From: Paenibacillus sp. GM2
Lineage (GTDB): Bacteria; Bacillota; Bacilli; Paenibacillales; Paenibacillaceae
Length of the DNA stretch: 64,000 nucleotides
Reading direction: 5' to 3'
NCBI RefSeq assembly: GCF_900069005.2
Contig: NZ_LN831279.1
Location: 2,425,875 to 2,489,874, forward strand
A program made the translations under genes and the position numbers. Each line of letters begins with the position of its first letter. The first letter of the stretch is position 1. The notes beneath the pieces were generated by a model. It was not told the DNA's origin. It was given only the letters and a program-made list of their open reading frames with translations, and searched no databases. Below, piece after piece: positions 52,764-62,482 of the stretch.

Positions 52764-52988
52764 TCACTCATACAAAGCATCCTTCAACTTGGTAGACATC
52801 CTTGGATTATGCTTGGCCGAGAGACGAAGAATCGTCTTCTTCAATCGCTTATTTTCCTCTTCCAACTGCTGCAGCTGATCGATTAATTCTCCGATCCACT
52901 GCTTGTTATGAACTTTTTCATCCAACTGTTCCAATCTATCTCTATATTGTTCAAGCCTCGCTTGAATCTCCTTTGTCTCTTCCAACGT
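52764..52988 (-). CDS. Hypothetical coiled-coil protein
   Basis: About 74 residues, almost all charged helix with heptad-like spacing (LEQYRDRLEQLDEKV, LIDQLQQLEEENKRLKKTIL), so a coiled coil is likely. The start is uncertain: TTG at 52988 follows GGAGG by 10 bases, whereas the ATG at 53003 has no ribosome binding site. No membrane segment. Family not recognised. Confidence 0.6.
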   Translation of the reverse strand, partial: TLEETKEIQARLEQYRDRLEQLDEKVHNKQWIGELIDQLQQLEEENKRLKKTILRLSAKHNPRMSTKLKDALYE

Positions 52989-53115
52989 CCTTCGTCCTCC
53001 CATTTACACTAATATAGCTATTCATATGATGCTGACGAGATTTCACTTATTTATTGTAGCATAAGAGATAAAAGAGCGCTGAAAGATCAGTTACATTTCC
53101 ACCTGGTCCAGTGTA

Positions 53116-53535
53116 TTACTCCGGCTTCCCCTCAGACTTCTGAATAGCGGCGTGGATCCGCTGCAGCCATGTAATAATCTCAGCGATGCCAATGAATAAA
53201 AAGCCGGCAGCCCCACCATAAATCCAATAAACAAGCGCATTCCATAAGCTGAGACCCTTGCTTAGACGACTGTCCATAATACCTATAATCATTCCGATCA
53301 CTAGCGACAAAATAATCAACACAATTCCAAACGCGAATAAAATCATCGAAACCAAATTGCGTGGTTCATACTTTTTAATATTCCTACGCATCTCATCCAT
53401 TACGATAACGTCCAATTGCCCTTCTTCTCGCAACCGTTCAGCCTCTGATTCAGCCGACGACCTGACAATATACCGGATCTCCTTCTCGCTATCGGTTTCC
53501 TGATCCCTATACTTCACATAAAAAGCCACCGACAT
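53116..53535 (-). CDS. Hypothetical two-pass membrane protein
   Basis: 139 residues: a charged N-terminal cytoplasmic part (about 1-60), two membrane segments (MILFAFGIVLIILSLVIGMI, and ALVYWIYGGAAGFLFIGIAE), and a short charged C-terminus. ATG start. It stands between the coiled-coil gene and the MazG-like gene. No known domain recognised. Confidence 0.65.
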   Translation of the reverse strand: MSVAFYVKYRDQETDSEKEIRYIVRSSAESEAERLREEGQLDVIVMDEMRRNIKKYEPRNLVSMILFAFGIVLIILSLVIGMIIGIMDSRLSKGLSLWNALVYWIYGGAAGFLFIGIAEIITWLQRIHAAIQKSEGKPE

Positions 53536-53600
53536 CTCCCCTGTTTAATATTTCCATTTATCATAACATGCAAATCTTAAGCAAGTCACCCGACCTCATA

Positions 53601-53643
53601 AAAATAAAAAAACGCCAAGCTCCACTACCGGCCTCTTGACGTT
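53601..53643 (-). terminator. Terminator after the MazG-like gene
   Basis: Minus-strand hairpin AACGTCAAG / CTTGGCGTT followed by T6, 54 bases after the stop. Confidence 0.7.
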
Positions 53644-53696
53644 ATGTATTTCGGACACAGATACCGATTCACCCGGTTAGCCATAGCTAGCCGTAG

Positions 53697-53987
53697 CTAC
53701 CCCCAAGTCCTCTGTTCGTTAATCTTCATTTTCTTCTTAAAAGCTTGATCCAGATCGATTCCCAGCTTGTTGGCCAAATCGAATATATTCCAGACGACAT
53801 CATACATCTCAAAGCCAAGGTTCTCTTTCTTCTCTGCTGCAGGATCGAAGGACACCTCAAGAACTTCTTTCGACAGCTCCCCTACTTCGGTCATCAAATA
53901 AAGCATCCGCTGTTCAATACTGCTCGACTCAAAGCCCTTCTCCTTGCTGTACTCTCTAACATACTGCTGAAACTGCGCTGTATTCAT
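53697..53987 (-). CDS. MazG-like nucleotide pyrophosphohydrolase
   Basis: A 96-residue all-alpha NTP pyrophosphatase of the MazG/all-alpha NTP-PPase superfamily. The metal-binding pattern ExxE-x(n)-ExxD is present as EVGELSKE and EMYDVVWN. ATG start, single gene with its own terminator. Substrate (house-cleaning of modified nucleotides is common in the family) not known. Confidence 0.8.
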   Translation of the reverse strand: MNTAQFQQYVREYSKEKGFESSSIEQRMLYLMTEVGELSKEVLEVSFDPAAEKKENLGFEMYDVVWNIFDLANKLGIDLDQAFKKKMKINEQRTWG

Positions 53988-54109
53988 ATCCCAATCCCTA
54001 CCTTTGTATAAAAAACGACGTTATAAAGTATATGAGTCAGTATAGAACGGCAGGGTGGGATTGGCAAGTCAACTCCATGTTCGCCTATTCTTAGATCGAA
54101 TTCGTCATA

Positions 54110-54160
54110 AAAATACCGCTCTTTATCGGTTTCCGAAGGAGCCGATAAAGAGCGGTATTT
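54110..54160 (-). terminator. Terminator of spo0A
   Basis: Minus-strand perfect hairpin AATACCGCTCTTTATCGG / CCGATAAAGAGCGGTATT followed by TTT, 17 bases after the spo0A stop. Confidence 0.88.
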
Positions 54161-54176
54161 CCTATTCTTTACCCTT

Positions 54177-54983
54177 TCAAGACACCTTATGCTCAATCCG
54201 CAGCTTATCTGCTACCATCGCGATGAATTCGCTGTTAGTTGGTTTCGATTTGCTGATGTTAACGGTGTAGCCAAACAGGTGGCTGATGGAGTCAAGGTTG
54301 CCGCGCGTCCAAGCAACTTCGATGGCATGACGGATGGCGCGTTCCACACGGGAAGGTGTCGTCTTGAATTTCTCAGCGATCGCTGGATACAGAGTTTTCG
54401 TAATGGCTCCCAGGATTTCAATGTTATTGTAAACCATTGTAATGGCCTCGCGCAGATACTGATATCCCTTAATATGCGCAGGCACCCCGATCTCATGTAT
54501 GATAGTTGTTATGTTCGCGTCCAAGTTTTTGCCTTTGCCAATTGGAACAACATTCGATTTGCTGAAGGATGAGGATGGCGTTGTCCCCATTGTTACCGCC
54601 GATACGCCCACCAATTGACGAATACGATTGACGAGAACCTCCATATCGAAAGGCTTAAGGATGTAGTATGATGCTCCAAGCTGTACAGCACGTTGCGTAA
54701 TGTTCTCCTGACCAAAAGCGGTCAACATAATAATTTTGGGCTGCGGAGTCAAATTCATTTCGCGTAACCGTTCCAATACGCCCAGACCGTCCAGATGCGG
54801 CATGATAATATCCAGAATCAACACGTCCGGAATTTTAGAAGCGTTGTCGATCATCTCCAGCACTTCTTCGCCATTATAAGCAATTCCCGAGACGATCATA
54901 TCGTCCTGCTCCGAGATGTACTCCCCGAGCAAATTCGTAAATTCCCGATTATCATCCGCCAACAACACTTCAATTTTCTGCAC
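54177..54983 (-). CDS. spo0A: Sporulation master regulator Spo0A
   Basis: Response regulator that starts sporulation and is activated by phosphorelay. The 268-residue protein has an N-terminal receiver (acidic D10/D11, phosphoacceptor near D58 in [20 protein letters not shown]) and the Spo0A-specific effector domain with the recognition helix in [20 protein letters not shown] start behind AAGGAGG. A sigma-H promoter and three 0A boxes lie upstream, so autoregulation is expected. Confidence 0.97.
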   Translation of the reverse strand: MQKIEVLLADDNREFTNLLGEYISEQDDMIVSGIAYNGEEVLEMIDNASKIPDVLILDIIMPHLDGLGVLERLREMNLTPQPKIIMLTAFGQENITQRAVQLGASYYILKPFDMEVLVNRIRQLVGVSAVTMGTTPSSSFSKSNVVPIGKGKNLDANITTIIHEIGVPAHIKGYQYLREAITMVYNNIEILGAITKTLYPAIAEKFKTTPSRVERAIRHAIEVAWTRGNLDSISHLFGYTVNISKSKPTNSEFIAMVADKLRIEHKVS

Positions 54984-55043
54984 TGACGACGTCCTCCTTA
55001 AGTACTTGAATAAATTATTAACTTACTTTCTCTTCCAGATTAA

Positions 55044-55079
55044 GGATTCGACATGCGAAAGTAAATTCCTTCTGTCGAA
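55044..55079 (-). promoter_or_regulatory. Sigma-H promoter of spo0A with two 0A boxes
   Basis: Minus strand: -35 GAAGGAATT (55072-55064) and -10 GTCGAATCC (55052-55044) with 11 bases between, fitting RNAGGAWWW-N11-RNNGAATWW. Two perfect 0A boxes (TGTCGAA/TTCGACA) lie at 55073-55079, next to the -35, and 55047-55053, over the -10. Confidence 0.8.
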
Positions 55080-55158
55080 AAATTTTTTTCTTTAATTTTT
55101 TATTCGTTTAAGATATAATATATTATTTATTTACAGATTGCGATAACTTTTTATTAAT

Positions 55159-55165
55159 TTCGACA
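55159..55165. promoter_or_regulatory. Third 0A box upstream of spo0A
   Basis: A third perfect TTCGACA in the AT-rich spo0A-spoIVB gap, about 80 bases from the other two. Confidence 0.5.
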
Positions 55166-55260
55166 AAGCTTTGCATAAAACACCTCTCGCCAGCGACAAA
55201 ATATTTATCGCCCCGGAGCTGTATTATCCCTGTCCAACAACACAATTTTCCTCTAAAGAA

Positions 55261-55290
55261 AAGATCCTAAGGCTAACTAGCCTTAAGATC
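55261..55290 (-). terminator. Terminator overlapping the spoIVB stop
   Basis: Minus-strand hairpin GATCTTAAGGCT-AGTT-AGCCTTAGGATC followed by TTTTCTTT; the spoIVB TAG lies in the loop. Confidence 0.8.
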
Positions 55291-56601
55291 CTGGTAAGTT
55301 GGTTTATGCTTAAGAACTCCTGCATCCTGCAGCATCCATTCGATGAAGCAACCATAACCCGAACGCGGATCGTTCACAAAGACATGGGTTACTGCACCGA
55401 TTAGCTTGCCATTCTGGATTATAGGGCTGCCGCTCATTCCTTGTACAATTCCTCCGGTCTTCTCGATCAGGCGCGAATCTGTAATACGCAGCACCAATCC
55501 TTTGGTCTCCGGAGCATTTTGCCGGGATACATGAATGATTTCGACTTTAAACCTCTCCACCTTCTGCCCTTCAACAACGGTTAAAATTTCTGCCGGTCCT
55601 TCCTTTACTTCTTCAGAAAAAGCAACAGGGATCCCGTCTTTATAGACACTATGTTCAGGATTTTCGCCCATTTTACCGAAGATGCCAAATGGAGTATTCC
55701 GTTCAATGGTTCCAAGAGTTTTTCCTTCTTTAATAAAATGAGCTCGCTTCTCTCCAGGCTCTCCACTCTCGCTCTTGGAAATCGACGTTACGCTGGATTG
55801 CAAAATCTGCCCACTGCCTACGACAATCGGGGTCTGGGTATTCATATCGGTAATGACATGTCCCAGAGCTCCATATACCCCATGCTTGGGCGCGTAGAAA
55901 GTTAATGTTCCAACACCTGCAGCTGAGTCGCGGATATACAACCCAATCCTCCAGGAACGATCCTGATTGTCAAAAGCGGGAGTAAGCAATGTCGTATAAG
56001 TTCTTCCGCCGCGCTTGTAAGTAACTTTAATCGGCTGGTTTTTCTTGCCCGCTTGGTCTGCAATAATCGCAACATCTTTGACATCCTTTAATTCGACGCC
56101 ATTCAAATGGGTAATTAAATCACCTGTCTTCAGTCCGGCCACTTCACCAGGGGATAACTTGTCATGGTTCGTTGCTACCTGATGATGACCTACGACAAGG
56201 ATGCCTGCGGATTTCACTTTCACTCCGATCGTCTGCCCTCCGGGGATGACCTTCAAGTCAGGGATTACATTAACCTTCACGGTCTTGAGAGGAATTTGTC
56301 CGAATAATTTCATGCGGATATTTGCTTCACCGCTGCCGACACTATCCAGCTTGAGCGGTTCGCCTAGGGAGACTGTCATCGTTGGAACTGCCTGCCCATT
56401 TAGCGTAAGCACATCGGGTCGATCAACGCTAACAGATGCCTGTACGGGCAAAGCTAAATTTAGCTGTGTACCCTGCCCCTGGAACAAGCGCAGCTCATCC
56501 GGCAAATTGAAGGATTGTCCATTTACCGCGGTTGAACCGAGAAAACATAAGAAAAAGGCAAATAAAAGACCGAGTAATCTCTTGGTTAGGTTCGGGTTCA
56601 A
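55273..56601 (-). CDS. spoIVB: SpoIVB serine peptidase
   Basis: Forespore-secreted peptidase that triggers sigma-K activation by cutting SpoIVFA. The 442-residue protein has an N-terminal membrane anchor (about residues 8-28), a PDZ domain (SPGEVAGLKTGDLITHLNG) and the S55 catalytic domain with the His in YGALGHVITD and the Ser in VQGMSGSPII. TTG start behind GGGAGTG. Lies directly upstream of spo0A as in B. subtilis. Confidence 0.94.
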   Translation of the reverse strand: MNPNLTKRLLGLLFAFFLCFLGSTAVNGQSFNLPDELRLFQGQGTQLNLALPVQASVSVDRPDVLTLNGQAVPTMTVSLGEPLKLDSVGSGEANIRMKLFGQIPLKTVKVNVIPDLKVIPGGQTIGVKVKSAGILVVGHHQVATNHDKLSPGEVAGLKTGDLITHLNGVELKDVKDVAIIADQAGKKNQPIKVTYKRGGRTYTTLLTPAFDNQDRSWRIGLYIRDSAAGVGTLTFYAPKHGVYGALGHVITDMNTQTPIVVGSGQILQSSVTSISKSESGEPGEKRAHFIKEGKTLGTIERNTPFGIFGKMGENPEHSVYKDGIPVAFSEEVKEGPAEILTVVEGQKVERFKVEIIHVSRQNAPETKGLVLRITDSRLIEKTGGIVQGMSGSPIIQNGKLIGAVTHVFVNDPRSGYGCFIEWMLQDAGVLKHKPTYQDLKAS

Positions 56602-56714
56602 TGGCTGTCACACTCCCTTTAGCTTCTTCGCTTGACGAAAAGGTGGTCGCCAATTGCGTACCTATAAGATACCCTGGGGCAGGTCTTTTATTACTGTCAA
56701 TCATTGTTCCGGCC

Positions 56715-58439
56715 TCAAATTGAATCCTTTTGAGCCGCAGCCAGCTTAAGCATTTCCTGGGCATGATGCTGCGTCTTCTCAGTAATCTCGACGCCCCCAA
56801 GCATGCGGGCCAATTCATTTACGCGCCCTTCCTCGCTAAGCTCCTCGATCTGAGTCATGGTCCGCCCATCCGCTACGATCTTCTCGATTAAATATTGCTG
56901 ATCCGCCATACACGCTACCTGGGGCAAGTGCGTAATGGAGAAGACCTGGCATGTTCTCGATAAGCGGAACAGCTTCTCGGCGATCGACTGGGCGGCACGC
57001 CCGCTCACCCCTGTATCCACTTCATCAAATATAAGTACAGGAACATTATCATGACGAGCGAAGATGCTCTTCATCGCCAGCATAATCCGCGACAATTCCC
57101 CGCCGGAAGCAATCTTGCTCAAAGGACGCAAGGGTTCCCCCGGATTGGGCGATATTAGAAACTCGGCAACATCGATACCATGACGGCCAGGACGGATCTT
57201 TCTGCCCAGCCAATCTACGCCCTGAGTGTCTTCATTCCAATCCAGCTTCACCTTAAATGAAGTCCGCTCCATCTGCAGTTCCTTAAGCTCTATTTCGATC
57301 TGAGCAGCAAGCTCCTCCGCCATCCGGCGCCGCACAGTGCTCAGCTGCTCGCCCTCATCAAGCAGCTGCTTCAGCAGCTCTTCACGTTTGGCTTCAAGCT
57401 TATCCAGCAATTCATCCTTATTCTCCAGCGTCTCCGTCTCTTGGAGAATCTTATTATAATAAGCCAAAATATCCTCGGCATTGTCACCATACTTGCGCTT
57501 CAGGGAAGACAGCAGATCAAGCCGATCCTCCACTTCCTCCAGGCGCTCGGGATTAAATTCAATATTATCCCTGTAATTACGCAGACTATAGGAGGCATCC
57601 TCAAGCTGATAATAAGCGCTTTGCAGTTGCTCCAGCATCGGGCCGATACCGCGTTGATCGAAGCCTGCAACGTCATTCAGTTTGGCTAATGCCTTCGCAA
57701 CAGCTTCCAATCCTTGGGACCCATAAAGCAGATCATAAGCCAGAGATATCGAGTCCATCATTTTCTCACTATGGGATAGCTTGTTCTTTTCCTCCAGTAA
57801 TAATTCATCTTCACCAGCTTTTAATCCAGCCGCTGCGATCTCTTCAATTTGAAAGCGATACAAATCGAGCATCTGCAGCGCTTGCTGACTGGTATTGCGA
57901 AGATCATTATATTCCTTATCGACTTTAGCATAGGCAGAGTATGTATCCTGGTATTTCGCCTTAACAGGACGGATTGCCTCAGCCCCATAAGCATCCAGCA
58001 GTCCCAGATGCAGCTCCGGTCGAAGCAGGGTTCCATGCTCATGTTGTCCATGTAAATTGATTAATTGCTCCCCGACCTCGCGCAGCATGGACAAATTGAC
58101 AAGCTGACCATTGATTCGTGCAGTACTCTTGCCCTGGGCACTGATCTCACGACGAATGATCAATAGCTCCTCTGAACTTGCACTAATGCCGAAATCCGCA
58201 AGTGTGGTCCATACCGAATGAGCTGGCGGCAGGTCAAAGGAAGCCTCCATCTCCGCTCGCTCGCAGCCATAGCGAATCAAATCCGCAGAGCCGCGGCCTC
58301 CAGCTAAAAGACCCAGAGCATCGATAATGATCGATTTACCTGCACCTGTCTCACCGGTAAGAACATGAAATCCATTATGAAATTTGACGTCTACTGCCTC
58401 CACAACCGCCAAATTCCGGATCGATAAATGGACTAACAA
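56715..58439 (-). CDS. recN: DNA repair protein RecN
   Basis: SMC-like ATPase that helps recombinational repair of double-strand breaks. The 574-residue protein has Walker A GETGAGKS near residue 29, a central coiled coil (about 150-390) and a C-terminal signature and Walker B (IASGGELSRIMLA, LIFDEVDTGVSG). TTG start ten bases after AAAGGGG. 40 bases after argR; order argR-recN-spoIVB-spo0A matches B. subtilis. Confidence 0.95.
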   Translation of the reverse strand: MLVHLSIRNLAVVEAVDVKFHNGFHVLTGETGAGKSIIIDALGLLAGGRGSADLIRYGCERAEMEASFDLPPAHSVWTTLADFGISASSEELLIIRREISAQGKSTARINGQLVNLSMLREVGEQLINLHGQHEHGTLLRPELHLGLLDAYGAEAIRPVKAKYQDTYSAYAKVDKEYNDLRNTSQQALQMLDLYRFQIEEIAAAGLKAGEDELLLEEKNKLSHSEKMMDSISLAYDLLYGSQGLEAVAKALAKLNDVAGFDQRGIGPMLEQLQSAYYQLEDASYSLRNYRDNIEFNPERLEEVEDRLDLLSSLKRKYGDNAEDILAYYNKILQETETLENKDELLDKLEAKREELLKQLLDEGEQLSTVRRRMAEELAAQIEIELKELQMERTSFKVKLDWNEDTQGVDWLGRKIRPGRHGIDVAEFLISPNPGEPLRPLSKIASGGELSRIMLAMKSIFARHDNVPVLIFDEVDTGVSGRAAQSIAEKLFRLSRTCQVFSITHLPQVACMADQQYLIEKIVADGRTMTQIEELSEEGRVNELARMLGGVEITEKTQHHAQEMLKLAAAQKDSI

Positions 58440-58479
58440 CGCACGACAACCCCTTTCCCAATTAAGGCAATATCACAAA

Positions 58480-58929
58480 TCAGGAAATAAAACCCATAAT
58501 TTGGTCGATTACAAAATGGCTGTACGCTTCGTCCCGACAGATCATTAAAATTGTATCGTCTCCGCAGATCGTTCCAAGAAGATCCGGCCATTCCATATTA
58601 TCGAGCAGAACCGCAACCGAATTGGCCGTCCCCGGCAAGCATTTGATGACCACCAGATTGCCGGTATGATCGATGCTTACGAAGCTATCGACCAGCGCGC
58701 GCTGCAGCTTCTGGATCGGATTATAACGCTGTGCCGTCGGCAACGAATATTTATAACGACCGTCATCTGTAGGAACCTTAATCAACATCAATTCTTTGAT
58801 GTCGCGGGATACTGTAGCCTGGGTAACCTGAAAGCCGGATTCCCTAAGCGCTTCGACCAATTCATCCTGTGTTTCAACTTCCCGATTTGAAATAATTTCT
58901 CTTATTTTAATATGTCGTTGACCTTTCAT
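58480..58929 (-). CDS. argR: Arginine repressor
   Basis: Hexameric regulator of arginine metabolism (AhrC in B. subtilis). The 149-residue protein has a winged helix ([19 protein letters not shown]) and a C-terminal arginine-binding domain ([34 protein letters not shown]). I choose the ATG at 58929 after GGAGG over one six codons upstream, giving exactly the B. subtilis length. Confidence 0.95.
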   Translation of the reverse strand: MKGQRHIKIREIISNREVETQDELVEALRESGFQVTQATVSRDIKELMLIKVPTDDGRYKYSLPTAQRYNPIQKLQRALVDSFVSIDHTGNLVVIKCLPGTANSVAVLLDNMEWPDLLGTICGDDTILMICRDEAYSHFVIDQIMGFIS

Positions 58930-58943
58930 AACATCCTCCATGT

Positions 58944-59429
58944 TCATTCATTGGCTATTTCATCCTCTTCGGATTCTCCTGCTGTCAAGACGATCTCCCG
59001 GATGGTCTCTTGCTCCAAATCAATATACAAGACCCCGGCGCAATCCGGATACAGCAGCAGGAAGCTCAGAAAATCCTTACGCATGCCGCTGCCTGTCCAC
59101 TCGATGGGCAATCGTTCTCGGGAGGTTCTAACAATATAGAATTCCCTATTCTTGACGACAATATAGTCGATAAACAGACGGCTGTGAAAAACTTGTTCAT
59201 CCACCTTAAAGGTTAATGGAACCTTCAGCTTGTCGCTGAGGACCTCATAACCTGCCTGTTCCAGCATATTTACCGCCGGATGATCCAGAATCTCCTCGTT
59301 CATCTCAAATCCGATGCCGGATCTGAGTGTAAAAGGCTTGCGTACCCAGGAACGAAAAGTCCGGTAAATCAAGAACAGAATAATTCCCGTAATCAGCAGC
59401 ATCAATAAACCGTCAGAGTAATCTCCCAT
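58944..59429 (-). CDS. Hypothetical membrane-anchored protein
   Basis: 161 residues with one N-terminal membrane segment (about 8-24, [18 protein letters not shown]) and a cytoplasmic alpha/beta domain. The part around [18 protein letters not shown] faintly resembles the beta-strand core of restriction-like nuclease folds, but the E-x-K pair is missing, so any such link is weak. ATG after TGAGGTG. It is 14 bases upstream of argR and probably cotranscribed. Family not recognised. Confidence 0.65.
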   Translation of the reverse strand: MGDYSDGLLMLLITGIILFLIYRTFRSWVRKPFTLRSGIGFEMNEEILDHPAVNMLEQAGYEVLSDKLKVPLTFKVDEQVFHSRLFIDYIVVKNREFYIVRTSRERLPIEWTGSGMRKDFLSFLLLYPDCAGVLYIDLEQETIREIVLTAGESEEDEIANE

Positions 59430-59565
59430 CCGAAATCACCTCAGAGATTAATTCGACGAAATGAAGGCCAGCTCCTGTCATGAAGGCAACATTTTATTTA
59501 CCTCCTATTATAGGGAACATCTGTTCTGTTTTCAATATAATCCTCCGCTAATCCACAAAAAAATG

Positions 59566-59589
59566 AAAACCCGTCATTTCGACGGGTTC
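59566..59589 (-). terminator. Terminator overlapping the tlyA end
   Basis: Minus-strand hairpin AACCCGTC-GAAAT-GACGGGTT followed by TTCATTTTTTT; it starts inside the last codons of tlyA. Confidence 0.8.
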
Positions 59590-60416
59590 ACACTGAACAC
59601 TGCTCCAGCTTCCTCAACCACCTGACGGGCAAGCTTCAAGATTGCTTCGGAATCAGCCTCCTGGACTGAATTTTCAGTCAGGCGCAGATGCGCCAAAAAT
59701 TCAACATTCCCCTCCCCGCCAGTAATCGGCGAGTAAGTCAGTCCCTGCAGCGCATATCCAAGGCCGAGCGCCTCTTCAAGGACCTGCTCCAGCACTTCGA
59801 TGTGGACCTTCGGGTCCCGAACGACACCGGACTTGCCCACCTTCTCACGCCCGGCTTCGAATTGCGGCTTAATCAGTGCGACGACATCAGCGGGACGCTG
59901 CAGCAGTTCGAGAAGCGGCGGAAGAATGATCTTGAGCGATATAAAAGAAACGTCAATGCTGGCAAAATTCGGGATTGGACCGTCCAGATCCTCAGGGGTC
60001 ATATACCTGAAGTTGGTCCGCTCCTTCACATTCACCCTCTCGTCATTACGCAGCGACCAATCGAGCTGATTGTAGCCAACATCAATAGCATAGACATAGC
60101 TGGCTCCATGCTGCAAGGCGCAGTCCGTGAACCCGCCTGTCGAAGAACCGATATCAAGCATGACACGGCCGGTCATCTCGATCTGGAACCATTTCAGCGC
60201 CTTCTCCAGCTTCAAGCCGCCTCGACCAACATAAGGATGGACAGCTCCTTTAACCGATAACGCCGTATCTCGCGGAATCTTCGTTCCAGCCTTTTCTAGC
60301 TGTTGTGTCCCGCTATAGACTAACCCGGCCATAATGGCCGCTTTTGCTTTTTCCCTACTGTCAAAATACCCCTGCTCAACAAGCAGGACATCTAATCTTT
60401 CCTTGGATACTGACAT
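59574..60416 (-). CDS. tlyA: TlyA-family rRNA methyltransferase
   Basis: 280-residue protein with an N-terminal S4 RNA-binding domain (RLDVLLVEQGYFDSREKAKA) and an FtsJ-like methyltransferase domain (LDIGSSTGGFTDCALQHGA for SAM). TlyA proteins 2'-O-methylate rRNA cytidines; B. subtilis calls it YqxC. ATG after CAGGAGA. Between dxs and the argR group as in B. subtilis. Old names as hemolysin are not supported by sequence. Confidence 0.92.
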   Translation of the reverse strand: MSVSKERLDVLLVEQGYFDSREKAKAAIMAGLVYSGTQQLEKAGTKIPRDTALSVKGAVHPYVGRGGLKLEKALKWFQIEMTGRVMLDIGSSTGGFTDCALQHGASYVYAIDVGYNQLDWSLRNDERVNVKERTNFRYMTPEDLDGPIPNFASIDVSFISLKIILPPLLELLQRPADVVALIKPQFEAGREKVGKSGVVRDPKVHIEVLEQVLEEALGLGYALQGLTYSPITGGEGNVEFLAHLRLTENSVQEADSEAILKLARQVVEEAGAVFSVNPSK

Positions 60417-60483
60417 GTAATTCTCCTGACTGATACAAAAATCATCTCTCGCGAGGTTTATTAACCGGATAGAGCTTAGTCAG

Positions 60484-62388
60484 TTATTGATTCGCTTTTT
60501 GGGTAAAAGCAAACTTCTGTCCGGCCCGATAGCTGCGGACCTTCTCAACCAGCTTATCCGCCGTCAGACCAACCTCCTGAAGCTGATCCTTCACACTGCC
60601 GTGCTCGATGAAGCGATCAGGGATGCCCATGAGGCTAATATCCAGGCCTGCGATCCCCTGCTTAGCGTAGAACTCCAGTACAGCGCTGCCCAGACTTCCT
60701 GCATCGCAGGCTTCCTCCATCACAATCATCTGTCTGTTATACTTCGCCAATTGCAGCAGCATGGTCTCATCGAGCGGCTTAATGAAGCGCGCGTTGACGA
60801 TATTCAAATAAATCCCATCGCGCTTCAATGTGTTTGCCGCTTCCTCAGCGATTTGAATCATCGGACCTACAGCAATTATGATCGGTCCATCTCCTTCTCG
60901 CACGGTCTCCCAGGTTCCGATTGGAATCGGAGTCAATACCTCATCAAGCTGTACTCCCGGAACCCCGCTTCGCGGATAACGGTAAGCAATGGGCCCGTCA
61001 TTATATTCAAGCGCCGTCTTCATCATATGACGCAGTTCATTCTCATCTTTTGGCATCATCAGTACGATATTTGGCACATGGCGCAAAAATGCGATGTCAA
61101 ATACACCTTGATGCGTCTCACCATCTGCCCCGACAAAGCCTGCGCGGTCAATCGCAAACATCACGTTAGCGTTATGGCGGCAAATGTCATGTACAATCTG
61201 GTCGTAAGCTCGCTGCATAAACGTCGAATAGACAGCATATACAGGCTTCATGCCTTCCATGGCCAAGGCCGCACACATCGTGGCCGCATGCTGCTCAGCT
61301 ATGCCGACATCTATCATACGGTCCGGGAACCGTTCGGCAAACTTAACTAGTCCCGAGCCGCCTGGCATTGCTGGAGTGACGGCTACAATCCGTTCATCCT
61401 GTTCGCCAAGTTCAATCAGGGTCTGACCAAAGACATCGGTATAAGTCGGATTGCCAACCGCTTTCAGAAGTTGACCGGACTCGATTTTGTATGGGCTAAT
61501 TCCATGCCATTTAAAGGAGTCCTTCTCCGCCGGAGAATAACCCTTGCCCTTAGTCGTCAAGACATGGACAAGCACAGGGCCTTTTACATTATTAGCCTGG
61601 GTAAAGGCCTCAATCAAACCTTCGACATCATGACCATCCACCGGCCCCAAATATTTAAATCCAAGCTCTTCGAACAAAATGCCCGATAACATCATATATT
61701 TCAGGCTGTCTTTAAATTTCTCCACCGTCTTGGCTAATTTGCCACCGATGGCGGGAATTTTCTTAAGCAGCTGTTCAACTTCATCCTTGGCCCGCAAGTA
61801 ATTACGGTCCGAGCGGATTTTCGTTAAATAATTATGAACCGCACCGACATTCGGAGCGATCGACATCTCGTTATCGTTTAAAATAACCATCATGTCTTTC
61901 TTCTCATGACCGATATGGTTCAATGCTTCAAAAGCCATTCCCCCGGTCAGAGCACCGTCACCGATAATGGCTACGACTTTATTGTCCGCGCCTTTGAGAT
62001 CTCTGGCCAGCGCCATCCCCATGGCAGCGGATAACGAAGTGCTGCTATGTCCTGCTTCCCATACGTCATGCTCACTTTCGTTGCGCTTGACAAAGCCGCA
62101 TAAGCCATTGTGCTGGCGCAGACTGTCGAAGCGATCCATCCGGCCGGTCAATATTTTATGCACATACGCCTGATGGCCAACGTCAAATATAAATTTATCT
62201 TTTGGACTGTTATAGCAATAATGAAGAGCAATCGTCAACTCAACTACACCCAAATTGGATGCCAAATGTCCGCCGGTCACCGACAATTTCTCGATCAGAA
62301 ATTGCCGCACCTCTTCAGCAAGAGTCGGCAGTTGATCGACAGATAATTTCTTCAGATCGCACGGATCATTTATTTGCGAAAGCAGCAT
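60484..62388 (-). CDS. dxs: 1-deoxy-D-xylulose-5-phosphate synthase
   Basis: Thiamine-dependent first enzyme of the MEP isoprenoid pathway, joining pyruvate and glyceraldehyde-3-phosphate. The 634-residue protein has [15 protein letters not shown], the TPP motif [15 protein letters not shown], and the transketolase C-terminal blocks [18 protein letters not shown] after GGGG. Feeds ispA upstream in the same operon. Confidence 0.96.
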   Translation of the reverse strand: MLLSQINDPCDLKKLSVDQLPTLAEEVRQFLIEKLSVTGGHLASNLGVVELTIALHYCYNSPKDKFIFDVGHQAYVHKILTGRMDRFDSLRQHNGLCGFVKRNESEHDVWEAGHSSTSLSAAMGMALARDLKGADNKVVAIIGDGALTGGMAFEALNHIGHEKKDMMVILNDNEMSIAPNVGAVHNYLTKIRSDRNYLRAKDEVEQLLKKIPAIGGKLAKTVEKFKDSLKYMMLSGILFEELGFKYLGPVDGHDVEGLIEAFTQANNVKGPVLVHVLTTKGKGYSPAEKDSFKWHGISPYKIESGQLLKAVGNPTYTDVFGQTLIELGEQDERIVAVTPAMPGGSGLVKFAERFPDRMIDVGIAEQHAATMCAALAMEGMKPVYAVYSTFMQRAYDQIVHDICRHNANVMFAIDRAGFVGADGETHQGVFDIAFLRHVPNIVLMMPKDENELRHMMKTALEYNDGPIAYRYPRSGVPGVQLDEVLTPIPIGTWETVREGDGPIIIAVGPMIQIAEEAANTLKRDGIYLNIVNARFIKPLDETMLLQLAKYNRQMIVMEEACDAGSLGSAVLEFYAKQGIAGLDISLMGIPDRFIEHGSVKDQLQEVGLTADKLVEKVRSYRAGQKFAFTQKANQ

Positions 62389-62442
62389 TATTTTTCCCCG
62401 CTTCCTAAACTGGATTTCTCATTGTTGATAATAGTCTACATT

Positions 62443-62455
62443 ATACCATAGGAAT
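62443..62455 (-). promoter_or_regulatory. Extended -10 promoter ahead of dxs
   Basis: TGGTATAAT on the minus strand (62458-62450) is an extended -10 box without a clear -35, in the 94-base gap between ispA and dxs. Confidence 0.4.
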
Positions 62456-62482
62456 CTCAAATTCATGAAATTATCCTGCAAT

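Noticed and set aside
60487..61350. A 287-residue plus-strand frame opposite dxs
   Set aside because: Antisense shadow of dxs, with no ribosome binding site or recognisable family.
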